A model generated the notes under the pieces. That model did no database searches. It saw nothing but the letters and a program-made list of their open reading frames with translations, and was not told the DNA's origin. Below are positions 58,101 through 64,000 of a DNA stretch of 64,000 bases, piece after piece. Numbering within the stretch: position 1 is the first letter of the stretch; every line of letters starts with the position of its first letter. The DNA is taken from NCBI RefSeq assembly GCF_932276165.1, contig NC_064004.1, forward strand, positions 4,040,001 to 4,104,000, in the 5' to 3' direction. The stretch comes from Plutella xylostella (taxonomy: Eukaryota > Arthropoda > Insecta > Lepidoptera > Plutellidae). Made by a program: the position numbers and the translations under genes.

Positions 58101-59342
58101 AATCGACGTAGACTTAATTAAACGCTTAGGTTTGTTGCAAAAAAACTACCACTAAATGCCTCAGAACTTTTTACATACAAAAATTACAAACCGTCTAACA
58201 GTGCCATCTAGTATCTTCTCCCGTATAGCTTCTCCCACGGGCCGCTCTGTGCCGTAGATGAAGGCGACATCTATGGCTCGGTAACCGAGATCTATCGCCG
58301 CTCTTATTATGTGCTTTATCAACTTCGGCTCCAACTGAAATTAAAAAAGGTGATTAGGTATTTTGTTGGCTTAAGATCTTGGTTAGTTATGAAATTCATA
58401 AACCGTCTTATGCCGAGTTGCAGAAAGGAACTTTAAGCTAATATCGGCATTAAATCTATGTCTATCTCTTTCTGTCCATAAAATACTGTAAAAGCAAGAC
58501 GAAAATACATTTTTATGGTCGACATTAGCTTAAAGTTCCTTTCTGCAACTCAGCGTTAAAAAATTAAAATGGATTCTTGCAAAAGCTGCATATTGCATAA
58601 GGAATGACTCCGAATGACAGAGTAACTGAAGTAAACGATGAAACTTACCAAGGCAGTCCCGACCGCCAGCACTGGCATTTTCTGTCCATTTTTCAGCTCA
58701 ATATACGGCATTTCATTTACTGAACCGTATTTACTTCTAGCAGCTATTAGTTCTTCCGTCTTGCTTCTGTATTCATTTTCCACGTCCAGATTATAATTTT
58801 CCTCAACAGCGCCATCTGTTGCGTTTCCGTTAAACAACGGCGTGTTCGCGGCTAGCTTTTTATTAACAGCGCCATCTGGTATTGAGTTGCCGTTAACTGG
58901 CGGCGAGTTTGCGGGCAGTTTTTGAATTTCTACCATCTCAACTGGCACGAGTTTTCTCTGGAATGTCAAAAACGTAGTTTTATCTCACAATTAAAAACTC
59001 AATTAAGTAGGTAGGTTACCTACAGTCATACACAATGTAACCTATATTAACTTAAGTATTACATAAACGACAGACGAACGGTCAAAGTAGATTATGCTTA
59101 GATACCAATTATTGCTCCAATCCTCTTAATATCCTAAAACAATACCTTCAGAAAAGTGATGTAGGTACTTAACCATAAAGGTTTTACAAGATTAGTTATT
59201 TATTTAGGGCTTAACTTTAGTCTAAAATTTAAGAAGTAGTTAGTTAGTTAATATAGTGTACCTAAGGTTTAGTGGAAAAGCTGAGCAACTAGGTACTTAC
59301 GAAAAGAATAAAACACACAATAAATATCACTTTGAACTCCAT
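55181..59342 (-). CDS. Aldo-keto reductase with signal peptide and N-terminal spacer (8 exons)
   Basis: Exons 59342-59301, 58957-58649, 58334-58192, 57889-57748, 57596-57405, 57265-57060, 56574-56419 and 55226-55181 join in phase to 411 residues. Exon 1 encodes a short hydrophobic start (MEFKVIFIVCFILF), so secretion or ER entry is likely. Residues 15-95 are an unusual spacer with a 20-residue imperfect repeat (KLPANSPP... and KLAANTPL..., both ending DGAV). The AKR barrel starts near residue 100. The catalytic tetrad is present: Asp139 and Tyr144 (GYRAIDVAFIYG), Lys173 (MSKLW), His206 (MIHNP). It should reduce carbonyls with NADPH or NADH. The cofactor loop reads VVVKASSAAHLWEN, keeping Lys but with His where the usual 2'-phosphate-binding Arg sits. 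The end HKNYPFKDSF is typical of the family. Substrate unknown. Confidence 0.92.
55400..56318. mobile_element. 919-bp hAT-type element with 8-bp target duplication
   Basis: Termini CATAGCTGGGCA and TGCCCACCTATG are inverted, flanked by ATAAGTGG at 55392-55399 and 56319-56326. Both ends carry many CGTTAAT/ATTAACG repeats. An 8-bp duplication and a TGGGCA-type TIR fit the hAT superfamily. The interior (about 55720-55830, minus) has faint BED-finger-like Cys/His spacing with stops, so it may be an internally deleted copy. It lies in the last intron of the aldo-keto reductase. Confidence 0.8.
56635..56910 (-). mobile_element. Family B SINE with 12-bp target duplication
   Basis: Long A-run at the left, family B body (GTACTCCCTTGCGGGGTAGG), tRNA head at the right. 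Flanked by identical GTAACTCCATCT at 56623-56634 and 56911-56922. Near-identical to 37402-37661, so recent. Lies in an intron of the aldo-keto reductase, 60 bp from an acceptor. Confidence 0.9.
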
Positions 59343-59979
59343 TTTACACCATTTAGTATTTACTAGATACGAAACTTGTTGGAAACCGACAATAAACAAG
59401 ACAACTAATGGCAAAAAGAGAAGATAAAAATAAAATGACACTCATTCATTAATGTTTGTTTACCTACCCACATAGTTTGCTGAGTAAAGATCATTTATGT
59501 CCTATGAACTAGTGCTAGCAAAGCGTGATACGTTACTATATGGAGGATATTTTATTATAACCGGCCAAGTGCGAGTCAATCAAGGGTTTCCTATCATTAC
59601 CTAACAAATGAGTTCTCCAATATTGATTTAAACACTTTATTGTATACAATATACATAGGTATATCAATAAAAAATGGAGAGAATTAAACTAGACTTAGGT
59701 ACTAGTCTGTTGTATACTTAGTTACAATATTTTATCCAGTGCGCATAGTTTGTTTTTTTATTGTACTTGTATCAAAAAAAATATATGGTATTTTGCGTTC
59801 GGTTACATATCATAGTTAGGGCAGTTACTATAATGTATGTAATGTATCAGACTTTTTTCCTAAATCTGTAAACTTGCAAAATTTCATTGATCTAGGATTC
59901 TAGGACATAGAATCTTGGTTGATGTTATGTTTCCTGTTAATTCCTTCACATGAGATGAGTGCTTAAATATAAATTTGTT

Positions 59980-60325
59980 TATTCTATTCTATTCTATTCT
60001 ATTCTCTGTGGGGGTATAAGTACCTGCACCTGGCTCTCTCGAATGGAACCTTTGTGCATATCCCCAAGGTCTAAACTGCCTTCCTAAGCTTGGACCATTA
60101 CCCACCAACCACGCTGGTCCACTGCGGGTTGGTGGGTTCACATATCTAGATTTGCTAAATCTAGATATGCAGGTTTCCTCACGATGTTTTCCTTGACCGT
60201 AAGAGCGATAGGTATACATTGTACTTAAATTAAAAGAACTCATTGGTACATGTCAGCGCCGGGATTCGAACCCGCATCTCTGGCGTGAGAAGCGGGCGCT
60301 TACCCGACTGAGCTACCAACGCTAT
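59980..60325 (-). mobile_element. tRNA-derived SINE, family C
   Basis: (TTCTA)n tail, CTCTGTGGGGGTATAAGTAC, CATATCTAGATTTGCTAAAT, and a head with GAGCTACC and GGATTCGAACCC in reverse. Full-length partner of 27768-28125. Confidence 0.82.
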
Positions 60326-60364
60326 AAATTTTATTTGTTTAAATGAATGACTAAATCTTTTTTT

Positions 60365-60628
60365 GACGACCGAATGGCGTAGTGGTTAGTGACCCTGACT
60401 ACTGAGCCGAAGGTCCCGGGTTCGATTCCCGGCTGGGGCAGATATTTGTTTAAAGACAGATATATGTACTCGGGTCTTGGGTGTTGATATTTATATTTAG
60501 TATCTATCTATCTATGTATTTGTGTAGATATATCAGCTGTCCGACACCCATAACACAGGTTCTGCCTAGCTTGGGGTCGGATGGCCGTGTGTGAGATGTC
60601 CCCACATATTTATTATTTATTTATTTTA
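60365..60628 (+). mobile_element. tRNA-derived SINE, family A
   Basis: GACCGAATGGCGTAGTGGTT, B box GGTTCGATTCC, (ATCT)n, and CCCCACATATTTATT at the end. Nearly identical to 31507-31780. Confidence 0.87.
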
Positions 60629-60774
60629 CATGAACATAGATTTGAATAGGTCTTGAAAGAAAGACATTCAAGTTTTTCTACTTGCTTGCCCCAAACATAC
60701 CAAAATGATTATTATAAACCATAGAATAACAAGTGCTAGTTTCGTTATTCTATGTTATAAACACTTGTTTTGTC

Positions 60775-60990
60775 CTCAATCTTCTCTCTCTCTCTCAGCC
60801 TTCTATACTCCACTGTTGGACATAGGCCTCTCCTAACGATCGCCACCCCAAACGGTCACCCGCCATCTGCATCCAGCGGCTTCCCGCTGCCTTCCGCAGA
60901 TCATCAGTCCAACGGGTTGGGGGGCGACCGACACGCCCCGTTTGCCGACACGGGGTCTCCACTCCAGAACCTTTCTACTCCTGCGGTCCT
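60775..60990 (-). mobile_element. RTE-like LINE 3'-terminal fragment
   Basis: On the minus strand it reads pieces of the RTE C terminus (LEWRPRVGKRG, TDDLRKAAGSRWMQMA, WRSLGEAYVQQW) in broken frames and ends in (GA)n. It lies immediately downstream of the donor of the last exon found for the right-hand gene. Confidence 0.65.
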
Positions 60991-60999
60991 CAATCTTAC

Positions 61000-63900
61000 C
61001 TCAAACAAAGCAATTTTCTCCATAACAGATTTCTTTCGCGGTCTCTCCTTGGAGTTTATAACTTCCTTATGTAAACTAACTTTTTCTACATTCATTGACT
61101 CAATGATATGATGCACTTTGCCTTTTATACTTTTCCCTAATTCAATATCTACTATTGATTTGCTTCGTGTAATTCCTATATTATCAATATCTGTTATTGA
61201 TTTCAATCTTTTCATTCGATTTTCAATAATATTTTCGTATTTTAAATAATCGTTTTCATGTTGTACCGGATTTTCTTTATCGTCTTTTGGTGTATCGGTG
61301 ATTTTATTATCAATTTCTTGTTTTGTTTTGTTATTGACTGTAGTATATTCTCTTGATGCTGTTTCTGTTATTGCAATATTGGAATCAACCGTTTTTAATT
61401 TTTCAGCGTCTTCTGTGACATAGGTTGATATCAGTGATTGAAAAATTGAGTTTTTATCTACATCGACAATAGTGGATGTCTTGGTTACATCCATAGTAGT
61501 TTTCTTGTAAGTAGCTCTACCATTTTGTGTTTTTATCTGATCTTCAGTCGGTGGAGATGTTTTTAAGACTTCTTCGATAATTTTTGGTTTTCGACATATT
61601 TGAATGTCAGGTACCTTTTCAGGCTTTATTTCAGTATTTAATTTTGATGGTGTTTCATGTTGCTGAAAAAATGTTTTTGAATAAGTATGTTAACACGTTC
61701 ACGGACAATTGATGGTTGGAAAATATTTTGATATGACACCTAAAAATCCCATACATTTTATCGTTCCGCCTTGAAACGTATTGCCGTATCTAAACATATT
61801 TTATTTACGTAATGTGACAGTTACGGCCATAGACGGTATCGTCTACAAGCGGTCCGCCACATCATGCATATCCAACAATGCGTATAGTGACATCTACGGC
61901 TACAGGCGGCAGCCGCCAGTTTTTTTCAAGGACCGTTTCATTTTCAAATAGGTTTGGACGTTTTTCAGATACAAAGTTCCACTTTTAGCATGCTATTTAC
62001 AATAAATAAATCTGATATAGTAAGATTAAACAAAGGGGTTCATCGACAAAAGCTAAAATTTTCTAGTTCCTCATTACAGTTATATCTTCGCTTTTCTTTG
62101 TTCCATTTAAGTAATTATAGTATTTGAATCGAATAGGTAGGTATCCTATATGCAAAACAGTATAATATTTATCGATTTATTATTAATTTACCTCGTAATT
62201 TGCCACAAAAATTACCAGACTACCACCCGTTCTACACAACATTTCCGCGACGCGCGCGCCGTGACACTAAACTTCTGGAAGGTTATTTTTATTTGTAACG
62301 GTTACGGCGACAGGCGGTATGTCACTATAAAGTTCACTTATGTGTGTGCAAAAGAAACCCCGAAAATTTATTTGTTATGACACCTAGAAACAAATGAATT
62401 AGCACAATACGACACTAAATCATGCATCTCCTGTTAAGAATACGGAAATGATACGGCTGTTGACGGTTCGTCCGTTTCAATCAATAGAAGTTATACGGCC
62501 ACAGGCGCGTAGTCATATTACAAGGATACTTAATTACGGCCCTCGACGGATTGTCCGTGAACGTGTTAAAGTATACATTGGTATAAGTACTTTGTTTAAC
62601 TAATAATGCATACTTATTACAATCAGTGCACTTACTTCAAATATTGCGATCCTCGACGAAAGAGAGCGTTTATTAGGTAAATTGTTGACTGAATCTCTCT
62701 TGGCATCATAAATATCTTCTCGAGAATGTAATCTGTTTATTATTCTGCTAACTTTACCTTTCAATATGGGTAGGTCCTCTTCAGTTGAATCTTTTCTATT
62801 TATAGCAATATCTTTTGTTTGGTTTTCCTCCTTCGGAATTTCTTTTACTTGTGGTTCTGTGGATATGATCAATTCCTCTTGTTTCTCTTTAATTGTTTTA
62901 ATTTCATCGCGGTATAAAGTATCGACACTTTGCTCTATGATACTTGATTGATATTCTGGTATAGTTTCCGTTTGAACCTCATGTGCAATTTCAGTTTCTT
63001 CGACTTTAAGACTTATTATTTCTTTCTTAATAATTGGATTTAAATTTTCTTGTAGCTCAATTGGTGAAGTTTTGTATTCTTCTTTAATTGAACTTACTTC
63101 ATTGCTTCCACTAGAATTTATCACAAAGCCATTTGATATATCTATTTGTGGTTCTTCAATTTTAGGTGCGTCTTGTTCTTCAGATTTTATCTTATTGTAA
63201 GCAATCTTAGCATTGTCTATATCTGCATTTGAACTAACTTTCAGAGAATTCCTTCTATCACTTCTGCGAGGTGGCTTTTTAGGTGCATCATGACTTATTT
63301 TTCTACTTAAAGGTATTTTAGACCTAGGTTTATTGGCTTCTTGTTTATGTTCAAAAACGATTGGTTGCATTTTATTATCATCATAAGCGTGTATTATTTC
63401 TTCAAAACTATTCAGTAATTTTTCATCATCCATCGGCGTGTCTGGAAGGATAGAATCATCTATTTCAAGGTTTTCATCGTTCTTGACTATTTCTTCGAAT
63501 AGTTTGTCAAATTCTTCTTCGGTTTTCGGTTTAGCTTCAACTTCAGAGTTTTCAACATTCTGATCTTTATTGGATTCTTTCCTATCTATGTTTTGTTTAC
63601 TGACTATCTTTTTCAGTCGAGGTATAGACGAACGTCTCGGTCTCTGAGGTTGTAATACCTGGAATATTAATAATAATTGTAATATAGTTAAGTCATCTTC
63701 TTAGCATATCAGTGACAAACACTACAGCTACAATAACTAGACAACCAGTTTAATTGTGTGTGTGTGCCCGTAAAATGGCAATAGGCCTGCCCCCCAATTA
63801 CATTGGGACTAACATAACACAGGCGAAAAGTGGGTGCCTACCCCGCAAGGGAGTACATTAGTACAAGGTGTGAGTTTGTTATGTTATGTGTGTGTTTAAG

Positions 63901-64000
63901 TTATTTCTTACCCGATCGACTTCTATATTAGGCTGCTCTTTTGCTTTCCTCCTTTGCTCCTTAATTTTCTCGATGGTTTGTTTTAGAGTTGGGATTTTGG
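61000..64000 (-). CDS. Partial gene: charged modular protein (exons A-C; both ends missing)
   Basis: Three phase-0 exons: A from 64000 (continues off the edge) to 63912, B 63658-62636 and C 61662-61000. Exon A is a basic helix (LKQTIEKIKEQRRKAKE). Exons B and C encode long disordered, Glu/Lys/Ile-rich sequence with Ser-Arg-type basic patches (KKPPRRSDRR, RSKSIVDI). Each of B and C ends in a similar module: (L/I)KGKV, two residues, II, then a basic Ser-containing stretch and (R/K)IA(I/L)FE right at the donor. I do not recognise the family; repeated exon-end modules suggest a scaffold or cytoskeletal-type protein, but this is a guess. Downstream exons were not found; if the donor at 61000 is not used, the frame runs into the LINE fragment and stops at 60904. 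Confidence 0.75.
61694..62565. mobile_element. 872-bp piggyBac-like non-autonomous element (TTAA duplication)
   Basis: Inverted ends CACGTTCACGGACAAT at both sides, flanked by TTAA at 61690-61693 and 62566-62569. The interior has repeated units of the form ACGGCYNYNGRCGG (near 61830, 61898, 62302, 62453, 62493 and 62536). No transposase frame. Lies in the intron between exons B and C of the right-hand gene. Confidence 0.78.
63755..63880 (+). mobile_element. Family B SINE body fragment
   Basis: CCCGTAAAATGGCAATAGGC, CATTGGGACTAACATAACAC, CCCCGCAAGGGAGTACATTA: reverse of the body at 37430-37545 and 56670-56790. The tRNA head is missing and a (GT)n precedes it. Lies in the intron between exons A and B. 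Confidence 0.7.

Noticed and set aside
1..64000. Search for CRISPR arrays, operons, phage or defence systems
   Set aside because: The window is eukaryotic intron-rich DNA; tandem repeats found are satellite or exon-duplication type without spacer structure.

Overview
The window looks like nuclear DNA from a moth or butterfly (Lepidoptera). It is AT-rich and intron-rich with GT-AG introns. It carries a typical insect neuralized gene and dense lepidopteran-style interspersed repeats: tRNA-derived SINEs with A and B boxes, RTE-like LINE 3' ends, and many small inverted-repeat DNA transposons. There is no sign of bacterial or viral gene organisation, and no CRISPR array, operon or true tRNA/rRNA gene was found. 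The species cannot be named from sequence alone.

Layout, left to right. (1) 0.5-4.9 kb, minus strand: a four-exon gene for an unrecognised nuclear-type protein. It has an AT-hook-like basic patch and an unusual C2H2-like zinc finger split by an intron. Its introns hold a 356-bp tandem repeat, a SINE and two MITEs. (2) 9.9-26.1 kb, minus strand: neuralized (neur), the Notch-pathway E3 ligase, with two NHR domains and a C-terminal RING. Exon 1, with a polybasic membrane-binding motif, lies 13.7 kb upstream of the body. A second possible first exon, encoding a myristoylation-type N terminus with the same splice phase, lies at 45.8 kb, which would make the locus about 36 kb long. A small TATA-associated ORF sits tail-to-tail with neur at 9.6 kb. 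(3) 26-45.8 kb: no coding exon recognised apart from the one at 45.8 kb; mostly intron or intergenic DNA filled with SINEs, LINE tails, MITEs and one 2.15-kb inverted-repeat transposon carrying an RTE relic. (4) 46.5-54.5 kb, plus strand, divergent from the 45.8-kb exon: a seven-exon gene whose first ~250 residues resemble the kinetochore protein CENP-P, followed by a very lysine-rich tail of about 340 residues. Exon 4 is surrounded by an array of about nine broken copies of itself. (5) 55.2-59.3 kb, minus strand: an eight-exon aldo-keto reductase with an apparent signal peptide and a repeated N-terminal spacer. (6) 61.0 kb to beyond the right edge, minus strand: part of a large charged, disordered protein built from exon-encoded modules; it is incomplete at both ends.

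The genes do not form an obvious pathway; they are ordinary eukaryotic neighbours. The observations most worth following are the two alternative N termini of neur, the CENP-P-like gene with its lysine-rich tail and exon-fragment array (Lepidoptera are holocentric and lack CenH3), the predicted secreted aldo-keto reductase, and the repeat families with exchangeable modules. All splice joins were derived by eye from GT-AG signals, reading phase and protein continuity; no alignment or transcript data were available.
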